DNA of 64,000 bases from Brevibacillus humidisoli. GTDB lineage: Bacteria > Bacillota > Bacilli > Brevibacillales > Brevibacillaceae. Positions 8,500 through 17,192 of this stretch are shown in pieces (the first letter of the stretch is position 1; each line of letters opens with the position of its first letter). Where the stretch lies: contig NZ_CP087263.1 in the NCBI RefSeq assembly GCF_020923435.1, forward strand, positions 2,189,970 to 2,253,969, read 5' to 3'. The notes under the pieces are model-generated. The model made no database searches, had not been told where the DNA came from, and saw nothing but the letters and a program-made list of their open reading frames with translations. The translations under genes and the position numbers were made by a program.

Positions 8500-9546
8500 G
8501 TGAACCAGCGATTGTTTTTTACACTTGTCGGAATCAGTTTTGCGCTAGCCGCCGCCGCTCATTTCCTCACAGAGAGCGAAACCTTTAAGTTCATCACAGC
8601 ATCTGCAGCGATAATTTTTCTCGCTGCCTGGCTGGGCAAAGCCACTGAAAGCGTTGCCCATTACGCCGGTGATCGCATGGGAGGCTTCTTAAACGCGACA
8701 TTTGGAAATGCGGCCGAACTGATCATCGCTTTTTTTCTGGTGAAAGAAGGATTTTACGATATGGTCAAAGCCTCGATTACAGGGGCCATTATCGGCAATA
8801 TGCTGCTTGTTCTTGGATTAAGCGTGCTGCTGGGGGGACTCAAGTTCAAAGAGCAGACCTTCAATGGCAGACTGGCTGGTCACAACGCCTCCCTGATGAC
8901 CTTGGCTATGGTTGTGCTGTTTATCCCTGCCGTCTTTATGGGCGGACTGCCGGAAGGGAAAATCAGTACATTAAGCATCGTCATATCAGTCATCTTGATC
9001 ATCGCCTACATCCTCTGGCTCATATTCTCGATGATCACGCACAAAGAGTTCCTGTCCGATATTGAACCTCATGACAGTGAACCTGTCTGGTCAAAAGGCG
9101 TCTCCGTTGTGATGCTGATTACAGCCACATTCTTCGTGGCACTCGTCTCGGAATGGCTGGTACATAGCATAGAAGTGGTTTCCCATGAACTGGGCTGGTC
9201 AGAGCTGTTTGTCGGAGCATTTGTGATTGCAATTATCGGGAATGCGGCTGAACATAGCGCGGCACTCTTCCTGGCGATGAAAAACCGGATCGGCGCCGCC
9301 GTAGAAATCGCCGTCGGCTCCAGCTTGCAGATCGCCTTGTTTGTTGCTCCTACACTGGTGCTGATCAGCTTGCTGTTCGGTTCTACGCCCATGAACATCG
9401 TGTTCACACCTTTTGAGCTTACCGCAATTGGTGTCAGCACCTTGATTGCCATTTCCATCTCTCGTGACGGCGCAACCAACTGGTACGAAGGTGTTTTGCT
9501 GTTAGCCGTCTACATTATTCTCGGTACAGCATTTTTCTTCGCCTGA
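8500..9546 (+). CDS. calcium/proton exchanger, CaCA family (Cax/ChaA-like)
   Basis: 348 residues with about eleven membrane helices. It has both alpha-repeat signatures of cation/H+ exchangers: GGFLNATFGNAAELIIAFF and FVIAIIGNAAEHSAALF, each with the conserved GNAAE. A charged cytosolic loop (HKEFLSDIEPHDSE) divides the two halves. It should export Ca2+ in exchange for H+. I place the start at GTG 8500 (NQRLFFTLVG), which has GGGGTGA upstream; a longer frame from ATG 8425 would add 25 polar residues and lacks a ribosome binding site. Confidence 0.82.
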   Translation: MNQRLFFTLVGISFALAAAAHFLTESETFKFITASAAIIFLAAWLGKATESVAHYAGDRMGGFLNATFGNAAELIIAFFLVKEGFYDMVKASITGAIIGNMLLVLGLSVLLGGLKFKEQTFNGRLAGHNASLMTLAMVVLFIPAVFMGGLPEGKISTLSIVISVILIIAYILWLIFSMITHKEFLSDIEPHDSEPVWSKGVSVVMLITATFFVALVSEWLVHSIEVVSHELGWSELFVGAFVIAIIGNAAEHSAALFLAMKNRIGAAVEIAVGSSLQIALFVAPTLVLISLLFGSTPMNIVFTPFELTAIGVSTLIAISISRDGATNWYEGVLLLAVYIILGTAFFFA

Positions 9547-9565
9547 AAAAGGAAAGCAAGGGGGA

Positions 9566-9856
9566 TTACCCCTCGCTTGTATTGTTATACAGTTCGTGCA
9601 GGTGGGCTAACTTTCGCTCCAGGTTGCCCATGATTTCCCGACCGTCTTCGTCATCGATTAATCCAAGCCGTACGGCGAATTCAATCTCACGCGAGAGCCC
9701 GAACATCTGAGTGTCGAGCACCTCTTCGTAAAGAGGGCACTGCGGCATGGTCAGGTTTTCCATCTGAACGTCAATTAACTTATAAATCTTTTCCGCATCC
9801 GCTCGCAGCAGCGCTAGAGCTTTGCTTACCATGTCGGGAATCCTAACCTCTGTCAA
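9566..9856 (-). CDS. ylaN: YlaN / UPF0358 family protein
   Basis: 96 residues with the hallmark block [20 protein letters not shown] followed by [13 protein letters not shown], essentially unchanged across Bacillales. YlaN is essential in B. subtilis under iron limitation and is reported to bind the Fur repressor and relieve repression. The start codon appears to be TTG (9854-9856) with GGAGGGATAGG upstream. Neighbouring glutaminase (glsA) and the gene at 11079 reproduce, in inverted spacing, the ylaL-ylaM-ylaN order of B. subtilis. Confidence 0.92.
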   Translation of the reverse strand: MTEVRIPDMVSKALALLRADAEKIYKLIDVQMENLTMPQCPLYEEVLDTQMFGLSREIEFAVRLGLIDDEDGREIMGNLERKLAHLHELYNNTSEG

Positions 9857-9973
9857 AACCTATCCCTCCGTTTGACTCAATCCTTACCATACATAGTACG
9901 CGATTCTCTCGCATTTGAAAAGAGGAGATCGGTGTCGAACCTGCTTTTCCCTGCGCTCCAACATTCGCCATGT

Positions 9974-10921
9974 CTAGAAAATGCTTAGATTCCACTCTTT
10001 TGAAAGCTCTTCCAAAAACAGAACTCCTGCGAGAGAATTCCCTTTATCGTTTAAGGCAGGTCCGTAAACGCCAATTCCCATCTTGTTTGGTACGGAAGCC
10101 AGAATTCCTCCGCCAACTCCGCTTTTGGCGGGTATTCCGGCATCGATGGCAAACGCACCAGAGGCGTTATACATTCCGCATGTCACCATGAAACTCTTGC
10201 AGATCCGTGCGTACTCTGGCGGCACCAGCTGCTGTTTGGTCTGGGGGTGGATGCCGTTGTTGGCGAGTACGACGGCAATAGCTGAGACGTCCTCAGTCGT
10301 CGCCTCGATCGAACAGTGCAAAAAGTACAGGTCGAGTACTTCCTCCACATCTCCCTCGATGATGCCGCTGTCCTTCATGAAGTAGGCTAACGCTCGGTTG
10401 CGGTCCGCTGTTGCCCGCTCGGATTTGTACACATGCTGATTGACTCCAAGGGTGTGGTTTCCCGACATCTGTTTTAACAGATCAAGAACTTTGTCAAGAC
10501 GCTCCTGTACGTCTCTGCCCTTGATCAGACTGCTGACCGCAATTGCCCCTGCATTAATCATCGGATTGAGCGGTTTGTGCGGTGTCATCGTCTCCAGCTT
10601 GACGATCGAGTTGAAGGGATCGCCGGTAGGTTCCTTGCCGACGACAGCAAAGACCTCATCAGGACCTCGATCCATCAGGGCAATCAACAGCGAAAACAGC
10701 TTGGAAATGCTTTGCAGCGTAAATCGTTTCGCACTATCACCCACGGAATAAGTGGCCCCATTGAGGAACGTAACACTTACCCCTAAATCGCGTGGACTGC
10801 TCTTCGACAATTCCGGGATGTATGCAGCAACTTCTCCTTTCTCAGCGTACGGAGAGACCCGCTCTCTTATCTGTTGAAGGGTAGGAATAATCTGATGTTC
10901 GTTCCAGTAAAGTCCTTCCAT
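9974..10921 (-). CDS. glsA: glutaminase
   Basis: 315 residues of the serine-dependent beta-lactamase-like glutaminase family: FTLQSISKLF carries the catalytic S-x-x-K, NPMINAGAIAVSSLI and the later YFLHCSIEATTEDVSAIAVVLAN and GVGGGILASVP are family blocks. It hydrolyses glutamine to glutamate and ammonia in the cytosol. Start at 10921 (MEGLYWNEHQ) follows AAAAGGAGTG; an upstream in-frame ATG at 10981 lacks a site. Equivalent to YlaM by position next to ylaN. Confidence 0.92.
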   Translation of the reverse strand: MEGLYWNEHQIIPTLQQIRERVSPYAEKGEVAAYIPELSKSSPRDLGVSVTFLNGATYSVGDSAKRFTLQSISKLFSLLIALMDRGPDEVFAVVGKEPTGDPFNSIVKLETMTPHKPLNPMINAGAIAVSSLIKGRDVQERLDKVLDLLKQMSGNHTLGVNQHVYKSERATADRNRALAYFMKDSGIIEGDVEEVLDLYFLHCSIEATTEDVSAIAVVLANNGIHPQTKQQLVPPEYARICKSFMVTCGMYNASGAFAIDAGIPAKSGVGGGILASVPNKMGIGVYGPALNDKGNSLAGVLFLEELSKEWNLSIF

Positions 10922-11000
10922 CCGAGCACTCCTTTTCCAGTTAGGGTAAACCTCTTCTATTCTACGTCCAGGAAAAATCACGTGTCAAACGGTAGCCTGA

Positions 11001-11030
11001 TTGCTGAGAGAGAGGGGTTTGCGATACAAT
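11001..11030 (+). promoter_or_regulatory. candidate sigma-A promoter for the 11079 gene
   Basis: TTGCTG at 11001-11006 and TACAAT at 11025-11030, spacing 18, about 50 bases before the start codon. Confidence 0.4.
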
Positions 11031-11078
11031 GATACAGGCAAATAGAGAAGAAGGCCATCTCGATAGGAGGACCAGCAG

Positions 11079-11591
11079 ATGAGCGATGTGATAGTGATCC
11101 GTGGTGCCGTTGCCTACACCATTACCTTGGACCCCAGTGTTTGGATCTTTGATGAGCGAAAAATTGACCTCCGTTCTTATGATTTCACAAAAGAATCGTC
11201 ACAGAACGAACAAGAAAGGTACGCATCGGAAGCAGGAGCCCAATGGGATAAGGAGCTGCAGGAAGGTGCTCCGCTGCCTAGCCATCAACAACGCAGCTTG
11301 GCAGCAGAACGAAAAGTGCTGGAAGGTGATTATGGCATCAATCTGGCACCTTTTCTGGATCATGCCGAACCGCTGCCTGGGGCGACAACCGTCGTGATTC
11401 ACCGGGAAGGCAAGCAGCCGGTTACCCTGCCGCTCCAGGAAGCGCGACGGGCCATTTTGCAGTTTGCCAAGGGGGGCAAGCCAATCCGTGACAATGGCCC
11501 GGTCTTAATGTATTTGCCGGAACAAGTGAAAAACGGCGAAGAGCCGCTTGACGCCATCACCTCATTTGAAGTGAGGATAGACGAGGCATAG
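11079..11591 (+). CDS. YlaL-like hypothetical protein
   Basis: 170 residues, cytosolic, acidic. N-terminal IRGAVAYTITLDPSVWIFDE is followed by a long charged helix region and a beta-rich C-terminus (PVLMYLPEQVKNGEEPLDA). Start follows AGGAGG with spacing nine. By position next to glutaminase and ylaN it corresponds to B. subtilis ylaL; I infer this from gene order and recall of the N-terminal pattern, not from an alignment. Function unknown. Confidence 0.65.
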   Translation: MSDVIVIRGAVAYTITLDPSVWIFDERKIDLRSYDFTKESSQNEQERYASEAGAQWDKELQEGAPLPSHQQRSLAAERKVLEGDYGINLAPFLDHAEPLPGATTVVIHREGKQPVTLPLQEARRAILQFAKGGKPIRDNGPVLMYLPEQVKNGEEPLDAITSFEVRIDEA

Positions 11592-11656
11592 CTCATCTCT
11601 CTTTGAAAGCCGCAGCCCTTTCACCTCGTGCCGCCAGCCTGAGGCCAGCAAACCGG

Positions 11657-11690
11657 CAAAAAACGAAAACGCCACCCCGCAGGGTGGCGA
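11657..11690 (-). terminator. terminator of sda
   Basis: GCCACCC / GGGTGGC stem at 11671-11687, followed on the minus strand by GTTTTCGTTTTTT. Confidence 0.75.
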
Positions 11691-11731
11691 AGCGACAAGT
11701 GAAGTCACGGTCTGACGTCAATCATCTCGGT

Positions 11732-11893
11732 TTATGCTGGCCTCGTCGCTGGATCATGGGTGCTGGCCTGACGCCGCTGCAGATTGCGCCGTTCGATCTC
11801 GTTGGATAACAGCTCAATAAAGGCTGGTTCAAGTTGCAGGCTGACAGCACGCTCATATACTTCCAGCAGAAGCGAATCACTTACGTATCTCAC
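11732..11893 (-). CDS. sda: sporulation histidine-kinase inhibitor Sda
   Basis: 53 residues starting at GTG (11891-11893) with AAAGGTGGTGA upstream. The N-terminal 36 residues (RYVSDSLLLEVYERAVSL, then FIELLSNEIERR) match the Sda helical hairpin (B. subtilis: LSDELLIESY...F..LIE.EI.RR). Sda blocks KinA autophosphorylation and so delays sporulation when DNA replication is initiating or blocked. The C-terminal tail is longer and more polar than in B. subtilis. The upstream region holds a cluster of DnaA boxes, as expected for the DnaA-controlled sda promoter. Confidence 0.85.
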   Translation of the reverse strand: MRYVSDSLLLEVYERAVSLQLEPAFIELLSNEIERRNLQRRQASTHDPATRPA

Positions 11894-11956
11894 GTCTGTC
11901 ACCACCTTTTTTTATGGGCATTGTAGCATGGAACACAAGGTCGAACAACCACATGG

Positions 11957-12065
11957 ATATCCACAAGGGCTGTGTAAAAGGTGTTAGCAAGGTGTGTACA
12001 ATCTGTGTACAAAAGTCTCTTTCCCTTTTCTGTCAATGTGGATTATGATCATTCACTTATCCACA
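11957..12065. promoter_or_regulatory. DnaA-box cluster upstream of sda
   Basis: Six 9-mers fit the DnaA box TTATNCACA or differ by one or two bases: ATATCCACA (11957), TTTTACACA on minus (11971-11979), TTGTACACA on minus (11993-12001 and 12004-12012), TAATCCACA on minus (12037-12045) and a perfect TTATCCACA (12057-12065). In B. subtilis DnaA binds such a cluster to switch on sda during initiation. Confidence 0.75.
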
Positions 12066-12077
12066 ACAACCCGATAA

Positions 12078-12086
12078 TTGTCGAAA
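12078..12086 (+). promoter_or_regulatory. candidate Spo0A box
   Basis: TTGTCGAAA contains the 0A-box core TGTCGAA, and lies directly next to a TATAAT hexamer at 12089-12094. It sits between sda and the small membrane gene at 12202. Confidence 0.4.
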
Positions 12087-12113
12087 GATATAATGCGGGA
12101 TGCTGCTCAAAAT

Positions 12114-12142
12114 AGAAAAATCCCCGTTGCGGGGATTTTTAG
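12114..12142 (-). terminator. bidirectional terminator hairpin
   Basis: AAAAATCCCCG / CGGGGATTTTT at 12116-12140. It lies about 60 bases downstream of the small gene stop at 12202 on the minus strand, and equally serves any rightward transcript from 12089. Confidence 0.7.
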
Positions 12143-12201
12143 CTAGTATGTCCTTCGTTCCTATCATACGAACTCGTTGTCGTCTCTGCTCTGCCCCGAC
12201 A

Positions 12202-12315
12202 TTACGTATGAACGGACAACCGGACAATCTCTGTTATGACAACCATGGTGAAGACGACGAATCCGATAGAGCTTGTAACTAGCAGCATACGCTTTAGTTT
12301 TTTACGCTCCTCCAT
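12202..12315 (-). CDS. 37-residue single-pass membrane protein
   Basis: Frame from ATG 12313-12315 with AAGGAG upstream. The peptide begins MEERKKLKRM, a basic cytosolic head, continues with one hydrophobic helix (LLVTSSIGFVVFTMVVITEI) and ends RLSVHT. No family recognised. An alternative in-frame start is at 12327, but it abuts the ribosome binding site. Confidence 0.6.
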   Translation of the reverse strand: MEERKKLKRMLLVTSSIGFVVFTMVVITEIVRLSVHT

Positions 12316-12439
12316 GTTCTTGTCCATCTCCTTCTTTTTCAAGAAATCTGTCTCTACTCTATTATACGGGATAATCGCCTAAAAGGTTACAACCAACTTG
12401 AATCTTTTGGAAAAATTTCTAGACAATGTTCGCCTTTTT

Positions 12440-13651
12440 TCATGCCGTATGGCCAGGTAGATTCACCCTGTTCCTCTCCTTCTCCTCCATCTGATGCAGG
12501 TTCCACGCGACTGCCATGCCAACCAGGAGACAGATCATCCACGGCAGCCAGTCAAACCCTATCTCCCGGCCCAGATCGTACATCCAGCCGCCAAGGAATG
12601 TGCCGATTGAACCGCCAAATGCGAGGGAATAGCCGTTAAATCCGTAGTAGGCCCCGATGTGTTCCTTTGGTGCAAAACGCGGTACCATGTCGACCAGGTA
12701 TGGAACAGAGATCATCGTTCCCAGAGCGAAGATAAAGGCGTCCAGCATGATGAACCACAATGAATCGGCAAATGAGAGCAAGAACAAACCAATACCCATC
12801 ACCAGTGCTCCGATCCCGATCAACGTAAAACGACGAGTATATCCCTCCAACCAGTGCGTCACCTTCATCTGAAGCAAAATGATCGAAATCGAGATGGTAG
12901 CCAGGACAATCCCCACGGCTTCCTTGCTGTGCAGGACATCTTCCGTAAACTGGGGCACAGCGAGGAAGATTTGCATGTTCAAGTAGTAAAAGCCTATCAG
13001 GATGACCGTGTAGCGCAGAAACGGTCGGTCTCTCAAAACATGTACAATCCCGTCACTCCACTTGCCTGTAGTGTTTTGTGCCTGAACCGGCGGCAGAAAC
13101 ACCAGCGCCAGCAGTGTGGCAACGAAGTACAGCGTGCCGGAAAAGATCGACAACCAGAAAAAGTCAACACCAGCCAGTATCGTGCCAGCGATCTGGGAGC
13201 CAACAACACCGATATTGGTCAGCACATTGCGAAAGGCAAAAACCTCTTTCCGAATCGTTTCCGGGGTTAAGATGGCGTAGCTGGCTGCGCAGGCAGGCTC
13301 AAACAACGAACCGCCCAATCCGGATAGTACTGCTGCAGCGAAGAACTGCCAGGTTTCCGTACAGAAGGCGAATAGCAGGAACCCTGCGCCACGGACGATT
13401 AGCCCGAGCAGCATCGTCCCCTTATAGCCAAATATATCGGCAGTGATCCCACCCAGAAAAGCAAAACCCTGCTGAGAAAACTGACGGACGGCGAGTACAA
13501 GCCCAGCCATCGCCACTGTCCAGGCAAAACTGTCAGTCAGATGCAGGGTCAGGTAGGGAATCAAAGCATAGAAGCCCATATTCATCAAAAACGACAGCAC
13601 ATACAGCCACTTGACAGACGAAGGTGTCAGCTTCCATATTTCTCTCTTCAT
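12440..13651 (-). CDS. MFS transporter, MdtH-like
   Basis: 403 residues, twelve membrane helices. The MFS motif A loop between helices 2 and 3 reads GGITADIFGYKG. The overall pattern resembles the MdtH/YceL drug-efflux subgroup. The gene is divergent from a LysR regulator at 13779, with a 127-base intergenic region, so it is probably the regulator's target. Start ATG follows AGAGAGAGGA. Substrate unknown. Confidence 0.8.
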   Translation of the reverse strand: MKREIWKLTPSSVKWLYVLSFLMNMGFYALIPYLTLHLTDSFAWTVAMAGLVLAVRQFSQQGFAFLGGITADIFGYKGTMLLGLIVRGAGFLLFAFCTETWQFFAAAVLSGLGGSLFEPACAASYAILTPETIRKEVFAFRNVLTNIGVVGSQIAGTILAGVDFFWLSIFSGTLYFVATLLALVFLPPVQAQNTTGKWSDGIVHVLRDRPFLRYTVILIGFYYLNMQIFLAVPQFTEDVLHSKEAVGIVLATISISIILLQMKVTHWLEGYTRRFTLIGIGALVMGIGLFLLSFADSLWFIMLDAFIFALGTMISVPYLVDMVPRFAPKEHIGAYYGFNGYSLAFGGSIGTFLGGWMYDLGREIGFDWLPWMICLLVGMAVAWNLHQMEEKERNRVNLPGHTA

Positions 13652-13778
13652 GAATGGTCCTCTCTCTTCCTCATTTGACGATTTCGCGGTATGATCAGCA
13701 TAAAAGAATGATTATGATTTGGGAAACGAATGTTTTTGCATACAGTAATCAATAAATACGATAAGAGGTAGAACCGAG

Positions 13779-14660
13779 ATGGACTTTGATCAATTACGTG
13801 CCTTTTACACGGTGGCTCAGACTAAAAACTTTACCAAAGCAGCTGAACTGCTGCATCTGGTACAATCGACGGTCACCATGCGTATCAAACAATTGGAAGA
13901 GAGAGTGGGCAAACCGCTGTTTATACGGGATAAACGGAGTGTGGAGATTACCCAGGCTGGACGGGCGCTTTTGCCATATGCCGAGCGGATTCTAAAGCTG
14001 GCCCATGAGGGGTTGAGCGAAGTCGCAGCCTTACAGCCTTACGAGGACAGACTCTCCATTGGCAGCCTCGACTCTATCTGGAGCTTTTTGCTGGAGCCGA
14101 TCCTCAAAGAGTACCATCTGCGCTATCCCAAAATTGCTGTTCGTACCAAAACAGGGCACTCTTCTGATGTCATTCAATATCTTCATGACCATATCATTCA
14201 GATCGGGATCGTCTACATCCCGCCAACCCTGCCCAACTTTGAAGTCATCCCCTTCTACAATGACGAAATCGTTCTGGTAGCTCACCCGGATCATCCGATC
14301 GCCCGCATCGGTGTGATCGACATCAGCGAGATTGCCACCCTGCCGCTTCTGTTCGTCAACTGGGGACAACCCTTTCAACAATGGATATCACAAACCCTGC
14401 CACCCGGCTACGTGCCAAAACTGCAAGTAGACAAAGCTCAGTTGGCGATTGATCTCGTGAAGGAAGGGGTCGGAGTCAGCCTGATGACCCGCTCGGCGGT
14501 GAAAGTGGAACTGGCCCAAGGAGAGCTGGTGCAAATCGACATCTCCGGAAGCAAACCGCCGCAGCGACCGGCATACGTCGTCCTGCCGCGTGAGAAAAAA
14601 AACAGACCCAGCGTGGAAAAGTGGCTGGGTCTGATGCGAGAGTTCGGCTACTCTCTGTGA
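13779..14660 (+). CDS. LysR-family transcriptional regulator
   Basis: 293 residues. Residues 1-60 are the LysR winged helix (MDFDQLRAFYTVAQTKNFTK, then LHLVQSTVTMRIKQLEERVG); residues 90-290 form the periplasmic-binding-like effector domain. Start follows AAGAGGTAG. Divergent from the MFS gene 12440-13651, the usual layout for LysR control of a neighbour. Its 3' end overlaps the convergent PAP2 gene by 13 bases. Confidence 0.88.
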   Translation: MDFDQLRAFYTVAQTKNFTKAAELLHLVQSTVTMRIKQLEERVGKPLFIRDKRSVEITQAGRALLPYAERILKLAHEGLSEVAALQPYEDRLSIGSLDSIWSFLLEPILKEYHLRYPKIAVRTKTGHSSDVIQYLHDHIIQIGIVYIPPTLPNFEVIPFYNDEIVLVAHPDHPIARIGVIDISEIATLPLLFVNWGQPFQQWISQTLPPGYVPKLQVDKAQLAIDLVKEGVGVSLMTRSAVKVELAQGELVQIDISGSKPPQRPAYVVLPREKKNRPSVEKWLGLMREFGYSL

Positions 14661-15331
14661 ACCGAGATGGGAGCACTCGGTTTCCGGGATCGAGAAAAGA
14701 AGTTCCGTATCACTGTCTCATAAAGTGCGATGATGATTAGAAGCCAGGCTGCTCCCCCGAACATGCCGGCGAGAACGTCACTGGTGTAGTGGACTCCGAG
14801 GTAGATCCGGCTTAAGCAGATGAGCAGAGCTGTAACGATGGCTGCAGCGAGCAGGATGCGTACCAGCAGCCGGTTTCCATACAGTCGATGGAGCAGATAG
14901 CCGACAAGCAGGTAAAAGGGAGCACTAACCATCGCATGTCCACTTGGAAACGAATAAGACTCGGGCAGGTCAATCAAGTTTATGCCATCTGGTCGTGGTC
15001 GGGCAAACCAGTCTTTGAGCAGGTCGTTCAGGTTTTCCCCCAACAGCAGCAGCAGGGCTACCGCCAACGCTTCTGCAAAACGTCGCAGCACGACGGCGGC
15101 GATGACCAGGCAGGCCGCGATGGGGGCAACCACTTTGCCATTCCCCAAGGTGCTAAACAAAATCATTACGTCCGTCGTGAATGATGTGCTCAAGCTGGAA
15201 AGCAGGTTGTAGCCCGTACGATCCAACCAGTCAAAGCTGCTGCGTGATGCAAATACGGCAATTGTGACAAACATCAGCAAACAGAATAATATCCAACCGA
15301 CCAACGGCCTTATGTGGGGATTGTTTTGCAT
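14648..15331 (-). CDS. PAP2-family membrane phosphatase
   Basis: 227 residues, five to six membrane helices, with all three phosphatase motifs: KDWFARPRP, PSGH (with the catalytic His) and SRIYLGVHYTSD. It probably dephosphorylates undecaprenyl pyrophosphate or phosphatidylglycerophosphate on the outer membrane face. Its start overlaps the last 22 bases of the upstream gene (15310-15783), so the two are translationally linked. Confidence 0.88.
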   Translation of the reverse strand: MQNNPHIRPLVGWILFCLLMFVTIAVFASRSSFDWLDRTGYNLLSSLSTSFTTDVMILFSTLGNGKVVAPIAACLVIAAVVLRRFAEALAVALLLLLGENLNDLLKDWFARPRPDGINLIDLPESYSFPSGHAMVSAPFYLLVGYLLHRLYGNRLLVRILLAAAIVTALLICLSRIYLGVHYTSDVLAGMFGGAAWLLIIIALYETVIRNFFSRSRKPSAPISVHRE

Positions 15332-15783
15332 GGTTCCCTATTCCCTCCCTCTTCCATTAGTTGGCGAAGCGCCAAGGCGAACTGCCGATCGTCTTCCGCT
15401 GTACGGGGAGGTATACCGGGTGTCTTTCCGCCCGCCCGCCGATGCCGCGCTCGTTCATGGCGTACTTCCAATTGGAACGGAATCGTATCTGGATCGTACA
15501 AATGGCCAAGAACGGAGAGCGCCCTCGCTTTCTTGCCCATGACGAGTGCGGCTAGTCCAATATCTTGTGTGATCACAATATCTCCTGCTGTCGCATCGTT
15601 TGCAAGTCGCAGATCGACCGCCTCCGGCCCAGGATCCACCACGATGTGGTCTGCCCTGTCCTGGTAGTGATCGATGGTTGCATACGTGATGCATCTCCAG
15701 CCTTTCCCTGCACATAGTTCTTCAGCAATCCTCAGCGCCTGTCTAGGGCAGGCGTCTGCGTCGATCAGTACCCGTCGGCTCAT
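15310..15783 (-). CDS. YaiI/YqxD family (DUF188) protein
   Basis: 157 residues. It begins MSRRVLIDADACPRQ, the conserved Asp-rich strand of the DUF188 PIN-like fold, and contains GDIVITQDIGLAALVMGK. A C-terminal basic segment (RHERARHRRAGGKT) is also typical. Predicted nuclease-like fold of unknown role. Start at 15783 follows GGGAGGAAG. Confidence 0.88.
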   Translation of the reverse strand: MSRRVLIDADACPRQALRIAEELCAGKGWRCITYATIDHYQDRADHIVVDPGPEAVDLRLANDATAGDIVITQDIGLAALVMGKKARALSVLGHLYDPDTIPFQLEVRHERARHRRAGGKTPGIPPRTAEDDRQFALALRQLMEEGGNREPCKTIPT

Positions 15784-15885
15784 TTGCTTCCTCCCGTGTA
15801 TCTGTGAACAACGTGTATCTGTGAACAATATGTACGTCTTCCCCTTTTCTGGTATGATAATAAGACGAAAGAGAGGGGAAAAGCG

Positions 15886-16203
15886 TTGCGCTACGAATTC
15901 GTCCACGATGATCGGCTCGGCATCAGACTGCCCATGCTCTACCACGACTGGGACGAGTATACGGCGGAAGAACGCGCCGACATGCTGTTTACCTGGGAAG
16001 AGATCAGAGCAAAAATTCCCGACCGCATCATGCACTTGGAATCAATCATTGCTAAAAAGCAGCAGCAGTTGGCGGAAGAAGAAGATTTTGGGCACTGCTG
16101 CCGACTCAACAGCGAGATTGCCGAGTTGGCAAGCATCATAAACGACTTGAATATCTGGTTTCGCGTTCAACAGGACTATGCTACACAGCATACCCACCAG
16201 TAA
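15886..16203 (+). CDS. small hypothetical protein
   Basis: 105 residues starting at TTG (15886) with AGAGGGGAAAA upstream. The protein is acidic and mostly helical: an N-terminal RYEFVHDDRLGIRLPML, then HLESIIAKKQQQLAEEEDF and a helix-rich C-terminus. The central part should form a helical hairpin. Family not recognised; such proteins are frequent as uncharacterised Bacillales genes. A strong terminator follows. Confidence 0.6.
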   Translation: MRYEFVHDDRLGIRLPMLYHDWDEYTAEERADMLFTWEEIRAKIPDRIMHLESIIAKKQQQLAEEEDFGHCCRLNSEIAELASIINDLNIWFRVQQDYATQHTHQ

Positions 16204-16217
16204 TCATATCGTGACGC

Positions 16218-16262
16218 AAACACCACTGCGGTTGGATGGACGTTGTGGTGTTTGCTTTTTCA
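16218..16262. terminator. bidirectional terminator
   Basis: GCAAACACCAC / GTGGTGTTTGC stem followed by TTTTT; serves the 15886 gene and the convergent EamA gene. Confidence 0.75.
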
Positions 16263-17192
16263 AGCACTTTTTTCATCCCGGATGCTCCATTTTTTCCGCC
16301 ACATCTCCACCACCATGTGGCCTTGTCTAACAAGAAATACCCCAAACAGAATCAGACCAGCCCCTAGCCACTGCCAGCCATTCATCTGCTCATCGAGCCA
16401 GAGCATGGCGATCAGAATCGCGGTTACCGGCACTAGATACAGATAGGGCATCGTTCGTGAGGGGCCGAGTACCTCAATCCCATAGTTCCATGCAACCAGT
16501 GCGTAAGCGGTAACCGGGTAAGCAGCGTATAGAAGAGACCACCAGGCTGCCGCCGGGAGCTGGCTCCAGTCCACCTGAAACCATTCTGGCCCACAGTATA
16601 CGGCCAGCATCACAGCTCCGAATACAGAAGTGTAAAAAGTGAGTTTGATCGAGGAGTACCGTTTTGATAGGCCGGTGATGGTAAATGGATAGAGTCCGAA
16701 CAGCAAGCTTGCAGTCAGCGCGAGCAGATCGCCAAACAAGGTATCCTCTTCAAATGAAATGGCCTCTGCTCCCAAGCCTTTGATCAAGAAGACCCCAAGT
16801 ACAGACAATACCGAGCCGACGAGCAGGGTAATGCCCAGTTTCTCCTGTCGGCCAATGACTGCTCCCATCACAGTAAACAGTGGTGCCATCGAGATGAGCA
16901 GCGAGCTGTTTGTTGCGGTCGTATATTTGACCGCAGAAATAAACAACGTCTGATAGAGGGCAATCCCCACCAAAGCAGCAAACAATAGTGCGGGAATATC
17001 TCGTTTTGCAATGGCCAGGTTGCCGTCTCTCCACTTCACGATCACCAGCAGTACAGGAATGACCAATAAAAAGCGGGTAAGGGTAAATACCTCAGGAGAA
17101 AGGGACTGCATCCCGTATTTGCCAATGGTATAACTGGCTCCCCAAACCAGGACCACCACCGCCATCATTAGGTCCACCGTCAGTTTACGCAT
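16260..17192 (-). CDS. EamA-family (DMT) transporter
   Basis: 310 residues with ten membrane helices in two EamA repeats: the first begins VVVLVWGASYTIGKYGM with LSPEVFTLTRFL, the second contains ALTASLLFGLYPFTI. Drug/metabolite transporter family, probably amino-acid or metabolite export. Its start overlaps the end of the YczE-like gene by eight bases, so they form an operon. Confidence 0.85.
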   Translation of the reverse strand: MRKLTVDLMMAVVVLVWGASYTIGKYGMQSLSPEVFTLTRFLLVIPVLLVIVKWRDGNLAIAKRDIPALLFAALVGIALYQTLFISAVKYTTATNSSLLISMAPLFTVMGAVIGRQEKLGITLLVGSVLSVLGVFLIKGLGAEAISFEEDTLFGDLLALTASLLFGLYPFTITGLSKRYSSIKLTFYTSVFGAVMLAVYCGPEWFQVDWSQLPAAAWWSLLYAAYPVTAYALVAWNYGIEVLGPSRTMPYLYLVPVTAILIAMLWLDEQMNGWQWLGAGLILFGVFLVRQGHMVVEMWRKKWSIRDEKSA

